Of a DNA stretch of 64,000 bases, positions 17,198 through 26,335 are shown in pieces. The position numbers and the translations under genes are program-made. The number at the start of each line of letters is the position of its first letter. Position 1 is the stretch's first letter. Source of the DNA: Winogradskyella sp. GTDB lineage: Bacteria > Bacteroidota > Bacteroidia > Flavobacteriales > Flavobacteriaceae. The stretch covers positions 16,419 through 80,418 of the forward strand of contig NZ_JANQOM010000050.1 in assembly GCF_028289625.1 (NCBI RefSeq). Reading direction: 5' to 3'. Below the pieces are notes generated by a model, which searched no databases, was not told where the DNA came from, and saw nothing but the letters and a program-made list of their open reading frames with translations.

Positions 17198-19422
17198 TAA
17201 TCTTTGATATTTTTTGTCTTCTGTATGTCTGTATTAATGATATCAATGGCTTTTTCCATAAGTTCATCGCGACCATTTTTAACACCTTCTATGGTTGGTT
17301 TTACTTCAATGTCAGGGACAATCCCAACACGTTGGGTTTCGGTACCATCTGGATAGTATACACCTATACCAGAAATCATGGTACGTAAGCCTCCTGGTAA
17401 AAAAATTGTAGAGACATTACCATCTGCACCAGCAGTTGTGCTTCCAACCACAGTTACATTATCTCCAGCCCTAAAGGCCATGGTTGTGTATTCTGCCTGA
17501 CTTTGTGAAATTTCATTGACTAAAACAATCACTTTCCCTTTATAGGTCTTTCCTTTAGAGGGTACAGAAAGGGTTTTGCCAAAAGTAAATTCGCCAGGAT
17601 AGTCCACACTTCCGTTAGTAAATTTTACAAATTCAGAACTCTTAGAGGTTAGAAATGTACCCAAATTAAACGGCATAAAAGCTGAAGGATAGTTTCTAAT
17701 ATCTATAATAATGCCTTTGGTATCCTTAAATACTTTTCTTATTTCATCAACATCCTCTTGCTTAATGTTTTTTAGTGTAATGTAACCGATATTATTGTCT
17801 AGCATTTTATAGCTTTTACCCTCACTTTCTCTTTTATACCATCTGTAATAACCTTCAATATCTTTTGGATTGTATAAATTTAAAGTTATGTGTTTAGGTT
17901 TACCATTACTTATAATTTTTAAATCAGATGTGTTTTGGGTAGATCTTAAAATATCGAAACTTATATCTCTAAGACGTGTTGGTTGATTTGAAGCTGGATA
18001 AAAATCGTATATGTCTTTTACAATGTCATCCACGGACTTGTCATTAATATGTGTAATAATGTCACCAACGTTAAGGCCACTATTTTTACTTTTTTCATCT
18101 TCAAATAAAGCATCAACAATTAATTGATCTTCAACAAATTTTACGTGTACTGGTGATCGAAATTCGCCTCTTTGTTCTTGGATTTTATTATTTCCACCCC
18201 AAAGATTTGCATGCGTATCTTTAATATCTCCAATCATCTTAAGCGCAGCTAACTCATATTCTAATTCGTTTTTAGCGTTTAAAAATTCAGGAATGTATTC
18301 ACTTAAACAAGAATTCCAATCTTTATCCATTAGGTGTTTGTATGGAAAGAAATAATTAATCATGTTCCAATAGCGATACACAGATAATAATCTAAAGCCA
18401 TCATCTGGATATGGCATGTCTGCATACTGTTCTTCGCTTACAAAATCTGGATTGCCCACATAAGGACTCATTTCGATATAATAATGCGTTCCTTGATGTC
18501 TGTTTTTTTGAATGTATTGTAATTTTTCTTGTAATTCCCTAGAGATAGATTTGTCAGCCATCCAAGAAAAATCGGGTTTTAAAAAGGCGTCTTCAGCTAT
18601 ATCTTTACAAGATTTGCATGGCTTTATATCTCCATATTTGTTAATCCAAGCTAGTAAAACTGAGTTTCGCTCAGAGTTTGATTTTGAGTTGAGGTATGCA
18701 GGAAGCATTCTAAAAAGTTCATAATCCCAATTGTAATTGCCTTTGCCAATTTCGGGATGATAATATTTCAAGAATCCCCAAATTTGTCCTAATAGTGTTA
18801 GATCCTTGATCTTAGAGTCATTTAAATCTGTGATAGAAATATCTGAACCTGCATCAAATTCTTTATCTTTTTGCGCTTTAGAAAGTTCGCGTTCTGGGGC
18901 TTCACTAAGTGGTTTTCCATCTACAGTAATGGTAAAATTATCAACCCAAATTTTACCAGAACCTACTAGTAATCCACCAAAAACTATGGTTTTTGCTTTA
19001 TTGTTATAATCAAGTTCTATCTCGTATTTTTTCCAATCATTGGTGCCATCAATTTTTTTAGATTGCATATTATCAAAACCAACATTAGGGTCTATTCTAA
19101 GCCAAAGACCAGCCCAGCCATTTACATTTTCAACCTTTAAGTAGCCAGAAAGTTTAATTTTTTTACCTCCAAAATCTGCAGGAATCGAATACGACAAGGC
19201 TTTAAACCCATTACCATTATTGGTACTCTTTATAGAGCCGGAGATTGATCCGTTTTTGGCAATAATTTTATCAAAGTCAATTTTATGATTACCATCACCA
19301 AAGAAAGTCCAGTCTTTAGATTTGTCTCCATCTAATATTTCAAAATCGAAATTATGATTGCTTTGTGCAGTTATAAAAAAAGAAACAAAAACAAAAAGGA
19401 GGCAGAGTTGATTTTTTTTCAT
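17197..19422 (-). CDS. S41 family (tail-specific) peptidase, secreted
   Basis: A 741-residue protein with a signal peptide ending near 'FFITAQS'. An N-terminal jelly-roll/carbohydrate-binding-like domain (about 25-175) precedes a helical region with 'SCKDIAEDAF' and a PDZ domain (about 435-510, 'NSGLNVGDIITHINDKSV'). The S41 core follows, with 'GIIIDIRNYPS' and the serine region 'VNEISQSQAEYTTMAFRAG'. It is probably a periplasmic or surface serine protease acting on C-terminal ends; the substrate is unknown. It is larger than classic Ctp because of the N-terminal domain. Confidence 0.88.
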   Translation of the reverse strand: MKKNQLCLLFVFVSFFITAQSNHNFDFEILDGDKSKDWTFFGDGNHKIDFDKIIAKNGSISGSIKSTNNGNGFKALSYSIPADFGGKKIKLSGYLKVENVNGWAGLWLRIDPNVGFDNMQSKKIDGTNDWKKYEIELDYNNKAKTIVFGGLLVGSGKIWVDNFTITVDGKPLSEAPERELSKAQKDKEFDAGSDISITDLNDSKIKDLTLLGQIWGFLKYYHPEIGKGNYNWDYELFRMLPAYLNSKSNSERNSVLLAWINKYGDIKPCKSCKDIAEDAFLKPDFSWMADKSISRELQEKLQYIQKNRHQGTHYYIEMSPYVGNPDFVSEEQYADMPYPDDGFRLLSVYRYWNMINYFFPYKHLMDKDWNSCLSEYIPEFLNAKNELEYELAALKMIGDIKDTHANLWGGNNKIQEQRGEFRSPVHVKFVEDQLIVDALFEDEKSKNSGLNVGDIITHINDKSVDDIVKDIYDFYPASNQPTRLRDISFDILRSTQNTSDLKIISNGKPKHITLNLYNPKDIEGYYRWYKRESEGKSYKMLDNNIGYITLKNIKQEDVDEIRKVFKDTKGIIIDIRNYPSAFMPFNLGTFLTSKSSEFVKFTNGSVDYPGEFTFGKTLSVPSKGKTYKGKVIVLVNEISQSQAEYTTMAFRAGDNVTVVGSTTAGADGNVSTIFLPGGLRTMISGIGVYYPDGTETQRVGIVPDIEVKPTIEGVKNGRDELMEKAIDIINTDIQKTKNIKD

Positions 19423-19513
19423 AATTGATAGTTTAATTTCAACCTAAAAAACTAAGAATATTCTTATAAGTTATTTAAAATTTGTTAAATAACATAATCT
19501 TAAGATTTAGAAA

Positions 19514-20653
19514 TCATAAGCCCAACATTTCATATGCTTCATCAATATAAATGTAATAATCTATAGGGAACGAATCTATCATTTCTGCACTACGGTGATG
19601 ACCCAATCTTACAATGATAACATCATCCTCTGGAATGGTAATTACATACTGTCCTAAAATACCACGCATTAAAAAAATATGCTTGTCCATATAATCGCTA
19701 ATCCAAAAGCCATAACCGTAGGGCTGACCTTCAAATCTATTTGTGGTGGCCTTAGCTACAAAACTCGAATCAAGGATTTGCCTTCCATTCCATTTACCAT
19801 GATTTTTATAAAGCTTACCAAACCTTGCAAAATCTCTCGCATTACTAGAAATACAACAGAACGCTTTCGCCAGTTGATTCTCATCATCATCTAATTGCCA
19901 TAAGGCATCACTTTTTGCACCGAGTGGTTGCCAAAAACTTTCCGAAAGGTAATCTGATAGTTTCGTCTGGGCGGCTTTTTCAATGACCATTCCCAATAAT
20001 TGGGTACTTCCACTTAAATATTCAAACTCTTTGCCTGGTGTTTTAATGACTTTTTGATTTAAAATTGTTTCTGCTAGATCATCATCGTAATTTGCCCTAG
20101 CTGTAATGGAAAAGGGACTTGTATAATGTTCCATCCAATCCAATCCAGATGACATAGAGGATAGGTCTCCAACAGTGGTTTTAGTGTCTTTAAATTCGGG
20201 ATAAAAATCACCCACTGGCTGGTCTAGACTTTTTATATAGCCATCCATAATCGCTTTACCCAATAGAGAACTCGTAATACTCTTAGCCATAGAGAACGAG
20301 TTGGTTTTAGAGTCTACACTATAGCCATCAGCATACCATTCATAAAAAATACTATCGTTCTTAATAATCATATAGGCTACAGTACCAAATTCATCATTGG
20401 TTTCGGTTAGTCTAGTAGTAGGATTAATGGTGTTGTAGTTTTTATGCTTAGCCCAAACATCGGTATGGTTTCCTTTTTTTATCGTATCATTTTCAAAATA
20501 TGGATAGTCGTCAATAAATGCAGTAACATGACCCGTAAAATAAACCACGCGAACACCCTTTAAAATATAATCATAGTCAAAAATATAGGCGGCTATGATC
20601 AATACACCAACAATTCCTATAATCCATTTGAGTAACTTTTTTATAATTTTCAT
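19514..20653 (-). CDS. Serine hydrolase, beta-lactamase class C family
   Basis: A 379-residue protein with one N-terminal membrane helix (about 8-25) and the SxxK nucleophile motif SMAK at 121-124. 'DLSSMSSGLDW' matches the family, and the usual YxN position reads 'YLSGS', a deviation seen in esterase-like members. The C-terminal part has 'QPYGYGFWISDY' and ends without a further domain. It is periplasmic and membrane-tethered. Likely a carboxypeptidase or esterase rather than a resistance enzyme; the substrate cannot be read. Confidence 0.85.
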   Translation of the reverse strand: MKIIKKLLKWIIGIVGVLIIAAYIFDYDYILKGVRVVYFTGHVTAFIDDYPYFENDTIKKGNHTDVWAKHKNYNTINPTTRLTETNDEFGTVAYMIIKNDSIFYEWYADGYSVDSKTNSFSMAKSITSSLLGKAIMDGYIKSLDQPVGDFYPEFKDTKTTVGDLSSMSSGLDWMEHYTSPFSITARANYDDDLAETILNQKVIKTPGKEFEYLSGSTQLLGMVIEKAAQTKLSDYLSESFWQPLGAKSDALWQLDDDENQLAKAFCCISSNARDFARFGKLYKNHGKWNGRQILDSSFVAKATTNRFEGQPYGYGFWISDYMDKHIFLMRGILGQYVITIPEDDVIIVRLGHHRSAEMIDSFPIDYYIYIDEAYEMLGL

Positions 20654-20668
20654 TGAGTGAAGAATTAA

Positions 20669-21184
20669 TTATGTCTTACGTTTCTTGAGCTTTTCTTTGT
20701 AATAGCCCTTATCTGCGATATAAAGTGTCTTATTAAAAGTAGCAATAATTTGTTGTTTATCATCTACAAGGCTCATGGTCTTTACAATTTCTGTTTCATG
20801 ATGTTCAGCTACTTTTTGTTTTATGGCAGCTATTTCTTCTTTTGTGAATTTAAATTCACCATAAATAGTGGTTTTGGCAGGTTTTCGATACCGTGCATCA
20901 ACCGACTTGTCCCAAACCACATAGTCATTTCCTAGGATTTGGATAAGTTGAACCATATAGATAGGGTCGGTGGCGCTTAGCATGCTTCCACCAAAAATAG
21001 AACCTACATAGTTGCGGTTTTTCCAGCTGAGTTTTAGGCGAATCTTTACATAATGTAAATCATCACTCACTTTGATGAGCTTTGCCGTGGTGCGGCTATA
21101 CATGGGAGACCAGTTAAAGCCGTATCTATAAATGGTAGCGGGTTTAAAAAAACGAGCAAGGAATTTTGTGGCAGTCTGGTACAT
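20669..21184 (-). CDS. DUF4442 (hotdog-fold) protein
   Basis: A 171-residue protein with the block 'VGSIFGGSMLSATDPIYMV' and 'ARYRKPAKTTIYGEF', typical of DUF4442 proteins related to PaaI thioesterases. A possible acyl-CoA or acyl-ACP thioesterase role follows from the fold only. Its ATG overlaps the ogt stop region by one base, so it is in the same operon. Confidence 0.83.
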   Translation of the reverse strand: MYQTATKFLARFFKPATIYRYGFNWSPMYSRTTAKLIKVSDDLHYVKIRLKLSWKNRNYVGSIFGGSMLSATDPIYMVQLIQILGNDYVVWDKSVDARYRKPAKTTIYGEFKFTKEEIAAIKQKVAEHHETEIVKTMSLVDDKQQIIATFNKTLYIADKGYYKEKLKKRKT

Positions 21185-21657
21185 TAAAACAAAGTTTGCT
21201 GTTTATATTCTGCTTCGTGATTAAGCAGCCATTGTTTTCTGTGTAACCCGCCTGCATATCCTGTTAAACTACCATCAGAACCAATAACACGATGGCATGG
21301 TATAATAATCCAAAGCGGATTTTTGCCGTTAGCATTTGCTACAGCACGAATGGCTTTAACATCACCCAATTGTTTTGATAGTTGCAGATAGGTTGTGGTT
21401 TTCCCGAAAGGGATATCTAACAAGGCGTTCCAAACTTTTTTTTGAAATGTGGTACCTTCGGGATTTAAATTGAGGTCAAAGGATTTAAGTTGATTATTAA
21501 AGTAAGCTTTAAGCTGTGTGGCACAATCAAGAAGCGATTCAGGAATAAGCTCAGATAATTCTTCTTTAGTGTCTAATATTGAAACGGATGTAATGCCATT
21601 GTCATCACCAACAATTTTAGCATGCCCAAGCGGTGTTTCGATATAGCAGGTCTCCAT
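21184..21657 (-). CDS. ogt: Methylated-DNA--protein-cysteine methyltransferase
   Basis: A 157-residue suicide DNA-repair protein that takes the methyl group from O6-methylguanine. The acceptor Cys121 lies in 'IIPCHRVIGSDG', with 'RAVANANGKNP' before it and 'LTGYAGGLHRKQWLL' after it. There is no AraC-type Ada domain, so it is the Ogt form. It overlaps its neighbours at both ends by one base (positions 21184 and 21657), part of a tight minus-strand cluster. Confidence 0.95.
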   Translation of the reverse strand: METCYIETPLGHAKIVGDDNGITSVSILDTKEELSELIPESLLDCATQLKAYFNNQLKSFDLNLNPEGTTFQKKVWNALLDIPFGKTTTYLQLSKQLGDVKAIRAVANANGKNPLWIIIPCHRVIGSDGSLTGYAGGLHRKQWLLNHEAEYKQQTLF

Positions 21658-22775
21658 TAATTTTCGGGATTATCATTTTCTATCAACCCAAGGCGTTTGG
21701 CCCTGGCTTCCCAACTTTTTCTAGCTAGCAACTGCAAATCGGACACATTATCACTTTCGTCCATAATTTCTAATCCGAGTAGTGTTTCAATAACATCTTC
21801 CATAGTTACTAGACCACTAACAGAGCCATATTCATCTACCACTAAAGCCATATGGTTTCTACTTTCCACTAATTTTTCAAAAAGTGTTGGTATTGGCAGG
21901 CTTCTATTGACAATGATAATATCTCGTTTAATATCAGAGAGTATTTTTTCACCATTGCCCAATGCCATTTCCTTGAAAGCATCATCTTTTAAGACCAACC
22001 CTGTAATATTATCGTTTTCATCGGTATAAATTGGAATGCGAGAAAACCTTATATTCTGATTGGCATCAAAAAAATCCTTAATGGTCATGCTTTCGTTTTC
22101 AGTTTTCATAACTGTTCTTGGTGTCATAACATCTTTAGCTTGTACTTCCTTGAATCCTAGTAAATTTTTAATCACTTTACTTTCACTTTCTTCAAAAACA
22201 CCTTCTTCTTGGGCAATATCTGCCATAGCTACAAAACCTTCTCTGCTTAAAACACTGCCATGGCCTTTTCCTCCGATTAATTTAGTTGTTAATTGGAGAA
22301 GCCATAAAATACCGGTCCACTTTAATGGGAAAATAAGCACATTTAGGGCTTTAGCCGTAAAATTTGCCAATTGTTTCCAGAAGGTAGCACCAATCGTTTT
22401 CGGGATAATTTCAGAGGCTACTAAAATCAATATCGTCATTACTGTTGACACAACACCAACCATAAGGTCTTCAGTAAATTTAATCCCAAAAACACTAATG
22501 GTTTCCGAGCCGTATGATTCCGCGTAGGCCACTTTGGCTTGTACACCAACCAATATGGCACCGACTGTATGTGCAATAGTATTGAGTGTGAGAATGGCAA
22601 TTAATGGTCGGTCAACATCTTTTTTTAAGTCTTCCAAATCATTGGCATACGCTTTACCCTCTTTCTTTTTAACGTTAATAAATGTGGGTGTGATACTCAA
22701 CAAAACAGCCTCTAAAATAGAGCATAAAAATGAAAAGAAAATGGAAATTATAGCGTAGAAAATGAGTAAGCCCAT
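21657..22775 (-). CDS. CNNM/CorC-type membrane protein with DUF21 and CBS pair
   Basis: A 372-residue protein. The DUF21 (CNNM) membrane domain covers about residues 1-190 with three to four helices, followed by a CBS pair (about 210-345, 'VMTPRTVMKTEN' and 'HMALVVDEYGSVSGLVTMED'). The C-terminal CorC/HlyC domain found in many relatives is missing, so it is a short form. Such proteins are thought to export or sense Mg2+ or other divalent cations. The old 'hemolysin' label does not imply toxicity. Confidence 0.88.
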   Translation of the reverse strand: MGLLIFYAIISIFFSFLCSILEAVLLSITPTFINVKKKEGKAYANDLEDLKKDVDRPLIAILTLNTIAHTVGAILVGVQAKVAYAESYGSETISVFGIKFTEDLMVGVVSTVMTILILVASEIIPKTIGATFWKQLANFTAKALNVLIFPLKWTGILWLLQLTTKLIGGKGHGSVLSREGFVAMADIAQEEGVFEESESKVIKNLLGFKEVQAKDVMTPRTVMKTENESMTIKDFFDANQNIRFSRIPIYTDENDNITGLVLKDDAFKEMALGNGEKILSDIKRDIIIVNRSLPIPTLFEKLVESRNHMALVVDEYGSVSGLVTMEDVIETLLGLEIMDESDNVSDLQLLARKSWEARAKRLGLIENDNPEN

Positions 22776-22777
22776 AG

Positions 22778-23212
22778 CTATCTTGTATAATTGGAATTTG
22801 TAGTTTCCCTATTGCCATCGCCATAATCAAAAACGCGCTCTATCGTTAGCTCCGATTCAGTGAGTATTGTTACTTTTTGGCTAATTAATTCAACCGGAAA
22901 AGTGTCAACAGATAGATTTCCTTCTCCTTCCTCTATTAAAGTTTCTGTTTGCTGATTGAAACTTATGTTATTTCCACTAACATTAAATTGTCCAGTATAT
23001 TGATAGGTATCATTTAAATTTTCTTCACAGGAATTTCCAGATCCAATTCTTATATAGCTGCCATTATTATTGAACGTAATATTGTTTTGTGATGGGCACG
23101 TATTTGTACTAAACCATTGACCGTAAAGCAAAGACAAATCAATAGAAGGGCCGTCATCTGATGAACACGAAAAGATTAAAAGCGTAAGGCAGATAATTTT
23201 GAAAAATCTCAT
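22778..23212 (-). CDS. Lipocalin-like small lipoprotein
   Basis: A 144-residue protein with a lipoprotein signal (lipobox 'LIFSC', Cys about 16) and a Ser/Asp linker. The beta-rich mature part has 'LLYGQWFSTNTCP' and 'ITFNNNGSYI', the pattern of Bacteroidota lipocalin-like proteins. It is two bases upstream of the CNNM gene and could be co-transcribed. No ligand can be inferred. Confidence 0.72.
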   Translation of the reverse strand: MRFFKIICLTLLIFSCSSDDGPSIDLSLLYGQWFSTNTCPSQNNITFNNNGSYIRIGSGNSCEENLNDTYQYTGQFNVSGNNISFNQQTETLIEEGEGNLSVDTFPVELISQKVTILTESELTIERVFDYGDGNRETTNSNYTR

Positions 23213-23298
23213 GTTGAAATATTAAATAAAGATTGCTGTAACTAATATAGTTAAATACGAAGTTACGAAATTACAAACTATAGATTCTAAATTCTATA

Positions 23299-23335
23299 AA
23301 AAACCCTTAACCTAATTAAGGTTAAGGGCATAGAA
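23299..23335 (-). terminator. Terminator after the two-component target gene
   Basis: Stem CCCTTAACC/GGTTAAGGG (23304-23312 with 23320-23328), 7-base loop, followed on the minus strand by TTTTTT. It lies about 50 bases past the stop codon at 23377. Confidence 0.75.
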
Positions 23336-23376
23336 AATTAAAACAAGTCTTGTTTTATACCTGACTCTATATTTTT

Positions 23377-23916
23377 TTAGCGTTTTACTTTCTTTTCATC
23401 CTTGCTCTTATGATTTGAAATGTAGGCCTTTAACTCATTACCCAAGGCTTTAATTTTGTCAATGTAGGCTTGTGACACAGCTTCTGTATCTAAATATATT
23501 CTTAAGTGCTTTTTTGTTAGTTTACACTCAAAAATATCATCATCACCTTTATTAATCCATAAGTATGTATTGCCGTTTATTTTAAGGTTGCTTTTACCTA
23601 ATTGGTCTAATAAAATGGCTTTTGCACCTTCGTATTTTGACTGGTGATAACGCGCTCTGAACTTATACTTATCATCAGAAACTGATATTGATACTGAAAT
23701 GTTGTGCTTTTCATTGTTATCATTTTCAACTGTAACTGAATAGGATTTACTCGAGGTAGTTTTAGGCGTTGCTGGTGGTTCGGGTGTTTCAGGTGTGGAT
23801 TGTGCACTTAAACTTAGAGTAGAGCATAAAGCAATGATTAGTACTAAACAGAATGTTCTTTTTATGGTATTGATTCTAATACTGTCTTGTCCGTTTTTTG
23901 ATTTTTTAAATTTCAT
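23377..23916 (-). CDS. Secreted protein of unknown function, probable response-regulator target
   Basis: The frame is open to 23970, but the start at 23916 follows the promoter at 23944-23970 by the right distance. The product is 179 residues: a charged N-terminus, then a signal-like helix ('TFCLVLIIALCSTLSLSAQ', about residues 21-39), then a Pro/Thr-rich linker. A mature domain of about 120 residues has a Lys-rich end (KSKDEKKVKR) and no family that I recognise. Its promoter is a twin of the one at 26336-26397 across the two-component genes. I infer an envelope protein under control of that system. Confidence 0.7.
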   Translation of the reverse strand: MKFKKSKNGQDSIRINTIKRTFCLVLIIALCSTLSLSAQSTPETPEPPATPKTTSSKSYSVTVENDNNEKHNISVSISVSDDKYKFRARYHQSKYEGAKAILLDQLGKSNLKINGNTYLWINKGDDDIFECKLTKKHLRIYLDTEAVSQAYIDKIKALGNELKAYISNHKSKDEKKVKR

Positions 23917-23943
23917 GATATGTGTTTTTATGATTGAACAAGA

Positions 23944-24005
23944 CAAATGTAGCTGACAAATCTGGGGCAAAAAAGAAAATGCTAGGCGTTAACCTAGCAT
24001 TAACC
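23944..24005 (-). promoter_or_regulatory. Promoter with tandem GGTTAA response-regulator site (copy 1)
   Basis: Read on the minus strand: GGTTAA (24000-24005), 5 bases, GGTTAA (23989-23994), then a TTG (23968-23970), 16 bases, and a -7 box TACATTTG (23944-23951). The two GGTTAA units are 11 bases apart, the usual pitch for OmpR-family dimers. The distal unit lies just beyond the response regulator's stop. Spacing equals copy 2 exactly. Confidence 0.75.
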
Positions 24006-24021
24006 AAGGAATAAAATTCTA

Positions 24022-24711
24022 TTAACTTACCTTAAATTCTAAACCAATATTTCTAATGCTTTCAATAGAAATAGAAGGGTCTAGCTTAAAGTATTTGCGG
24101 AGTCTGCTTATAAATACATCCATACTTCGACCAGAGAAAAAATCATCACTTTCCCAAACTGCGTTTAGGATGTCTTCCCGTTTTAACAACTGATTTTTAT
24201 GTTGGTATAAGAAACGAATAAGTTCTGCTTCTTTTTGAGTCAATTGTTTTTTGTAGTCTCCACAAACGAGTTCGCATCTTAGCATATTGAAGGTGTATAA
24301 TCCTATTGTAATGGTCTCTTCCAGTTGAGTTTTATTGCTAGATGTTTTTTCTGTCCTTCTTAAAATGTTATTTAATCGAAGTACCAACTCGTCAGCTTCA
24401 AAAGGTTTTACTATGTAATCGTCCGCACCAAGCTTTAAGCCCTTAATTTTATCCTCTTTCATTTTTCTGGCGGTTAAAAAAATAAATGGAGTTTCTGGCG
24501 CAATGTCAATGACTTTTTCTGCCAATGTAAAGCCATCCATCTTTGGCATCATTACATCAAAAACGCAGATGTTAAAACTTCCTTTTTTAAAAAGTTCTAA
24601 GGCTTCTTTTCCATCTTTAGCCCAACTAATGATAAAGCCCGACATTTCTAGATATTGTTTTAGGATATTTCCAAAATCCAAATCATCCTCTGCTAGTAAA
24701 ATGTATTTCAT
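24022..24711 (-). CDS. Response regulator, OmpR family
   Basis: A 229-residue protein with a receiver domain (1-120; acidic pocket 'AEDD' at 8-10, phospho-acceptor Asp52 in 'CVFDVMMPKMDG', Lys in 'IVKPFEADEL') and a C-terminal winged helix (about 135-228, 'LTQKEAELIRFLYQHKNQLL'). Its gene is 12 bases from the histidine kinase. Tandem GGTTAA sites with 11-base spacing lie on both sides of the pair, as expected for a DNA-binding dimer of this family. Direct control of those promoters is inferred. Confidence 0.93.
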   Translation of the reverse strand: MKYILLAEDDLDFGNILKQYLEMSGFIISWAKDGKEALELFKKGSFNICVFDVMMPKMDGFTLAEKVIDIAPETPFIFLTARKMKEDKIKGLKLGADDYIVKPFEADELVLRLNNILRRTEKTSSNKTQLEETITIGLYTFNMLRCELVCGDYKKQLTQKEAELIRFLYQHKNQLLKREDILNAVWESDDFFSGRSMDVFISRLRKYFKLDPSISIESIRNIGLEFKVS

Positions 24712-24723
24712 CTTCTGTGATTT

Positions 24724-26121
24724 TTAATTAAATGGAATACTTAGAATAAATGTAGTGCCTTTACCTTCAGTACTTTCAACAGCAATGGTGCCGTTATGTG
24801 CTTTTATGATTTGATGGGTATAGTATAAGCCTAACCCCAGACCTTTCACATCATGGATTTCCTTATTTCCTGCTCTGAAGAATTTTTCAAAGACTTGTTT
24901 TTTATCCTTATCCGAAATACCGATACCATTATCCTTTATAGTAATTTTTAGTTCTGAATGACTCTCAATATTACAGTCTATGATAATCTTGTCTTCAGAG
25001 TATTTTACAGCATTTTCTAAAATGTTTAGAAGTGCTGTCGTAATGTAGAATTTATCGAGATCAATGGTTTTTTGCGCTATTGAAAATGTCTTGTTTAGAT
25101 CTATGTTTTTGGACTTAGCAGACAACATAAAATCATCTAAGACAGTACTGATGTACTTTTCGATAGCTACGGTTTCTTTATTTAACGGAATTTCCTGATA
25201 ACCTAAGCTATTGTTCAATACTTGGTCTATCAATTTTTGTAGCCTTTTGTTTTGACGCTCTATAGTTTGTACAGTACTGTCAACCAGCTGTGGCTGTTGT
25301 TGTATTTCTTCTTTTTTTAGCATTTTGGTGGCTAAGGTCAATGTAGCTAAAGGCGTTTTAAGCTCGTGCGTCATATTATTGACAAAGTCGGTTTTAATAT
25401 CGGCAATTTTCTTTTGTGTGATTAGACTTTTTATGGAATAGTAAAGAAGTGCCAGAACCAAAGTAAAAATGAATATTGAAAGGATTAATACACCAGACAT
25501 TCTCCTTAAAACTTCTTGCTCCCAGCCATCAATGTTAAAGTAGTCTTGGGTAACAACCTGAAATTCAAAAGTTATGTTTTTCTGTACTCCATCTTCCATA
25601 TAATCCCGTTCTATATCTGTAGTCGTTTGCGAATTATTAATGCTATAGGCACTATCGATATCAAAAGTTTCTCCTAAGAGAGATAAAGTCTGATTTTTTT
25701 TAGACTTGAAAAATAATGTGTCGTTAGCGATAGAGTCTATTAATACGATAGATTTTAAACGTTTTTGAAATTTTACAGGGTGCGATAATCCTTGTGCTTT
25801 AAAAGCATTTTGATATAATTCTACAAAGCGTGGATTAATAGAATCTTGTACGTTGTTAATTCCGTTTAAAAACTCATTTTTTTGTATTCTTCCCAATTTA
25901 TAATCGATGATTTGATTTATAACCAGGTCACCGATGGTTTCATAAATGGAATCTATTTCTGCAATATTTTCATCAAAACGGAAAATAGCGCGTTTGGTTT
26001 CTTCAACGAAAGCATCTTTTTCGAGTTTATAAGTATTATTGATGAGATAAGCCTGAATAACAGATAATGCTATTAAGCCAAGAATAGAACCAACGATTAA
26101 GAGATTTATTTTTTTTTTCAT
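24724..26121 (-). CDS. Sensor histidine kinase
   Basis: A 465-residue membrane kinase. TM1 is at about residues 7-27, a periplasmic sensor region of about 180 residues follows, and TM2 is at about 208-229. A HisKA domain has His252 in 'MTHELKTPLATL', and the HATPase domain has N ('LLNILENAVKYSED'), G1 ('DNGIGISDKD') and G2 ('GLGLGLYYTHQII') boxes. There is no HAMP domain. The periplasmic part has no recognisable fold. It sits between a 28-codon gene with its own hairpin and the response regulator. Signal unknown. Confidence 0.92.
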   Translation of the reverse strand: MKKKINLLIVGSILGLIALSVIQAYLINNTYKLEKDAFVEETKRAIFRFDENIAEIDSIYETIGDLVINQIIDYKLGRIQKNEFLNGINNVQDSINPRFVELYQNAFKAQGLSHPVKFQKRLKSIVLIDSIANDTLFFKSKKNQTLSLLGETFDIDSAYSINNSQTTTDIERDYMEDGVQKNITFEFQVVTQDYFNIDGWEQEVLRRMSGVLILSIFIFTLVLALLYYSIKSLITQKKIADIKTDFVNNMTHELKTPLATLTLATKMLKKEEIQQQPQLVDSTVQTIERQNKRLQKLIDQVLNNSLGYQEIPLNKETVAIEKYISTVLDDFMLSAKSKNIDLNKTFSIAQKTIDLDKFYITTALLNILENAVKYSEDKIIIDCNIESHSELKITIKDNGIGISDKDKKQVFEKFFRAGNKEIHDVKGLGLGLYYTHQIIKAHNGTIAVESTEGKGTTFILSIPFN

Positions 26122-26141
26122 TTAGAGTCTAAATTATAAAT

Positions 26142-26204
26142 AAAACAGAGTTTACAGTTTTTTTGATTGATTGCTTTGATTGATGATACTGTAAACTCTG
26201 TTTT
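26142..26204 (-). terminator. 17-bp hairpin between the small ORF and the histidine kinase gene
   Basis: A perfect 17-bp stem, AAAACAGAGTTTACAGT (26142-26158) with its complement (26188-26204), has a 29-base loop. It starts 15 bases past the small ORF's stop and ends 21 bases before the kinase ATG. The minus-strand tail (TTTTATTTATAATTT) is T-rich but broken, so partial termination with read-through into the kinase is plausible. Confidence 0.6.
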
Positions 26205-26218
26205 TAACTTTGAAATCT

Positions 26219-26305
26219 TTATCTAAAACGTCTTTTGGTATTCCAGTTATACGCTTTAGTTCTTTGATCTCTTTCTGTGATTTGGTTGTTGTTTAAAGTT
26301 CTCAT
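26219..26305 (-). CDS. Putative 28-residue basic peptide under the two-component promoter
   Basis: An ATG frame of 28 codons, beginning MRTLNNNQITERDQR and ending in 'NTKRRFR', rich in Arg and Asn and without a signal or membrane segment. It lies about 25 bases downstream of a predicted start site set by the -7 box at 26336-26343 and is followed by a 17-bp hairpin. The promoter matches the one before the secreted protein gene at 23377-23916. It may be a real peptide, a leader peptide for the kinase operon, or simply part of a small regulatory RNA. Confidence 0.45.
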   Translation of the reverse strand: MRTLNNNQITERDQRTKAYNWNTKRRFR

Positions 26306-26335
26306 AATTAAATGAATTTTTGATTGATGATGGTA

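Noticed and set aside
19453..19493. AT-rich inverted repeats (AAGAATATTCTT and GTTATTTAA/TTAAATAAC) between the S41 peptidase and serine hydrolase genes
   Set aside because: Such AT-rich palindromes are expected by chance in a low-GC genome; no T run or conserved motif supports a terminator or operator.
21697..22758. Long plus-strand frames (up to 155 codons) opposite the CNNM/CBS gene
   Set aside because: Compositional shadows, Ser/Thr/Pro-rich with no recognisable domain; the minus-strand protein is certain.
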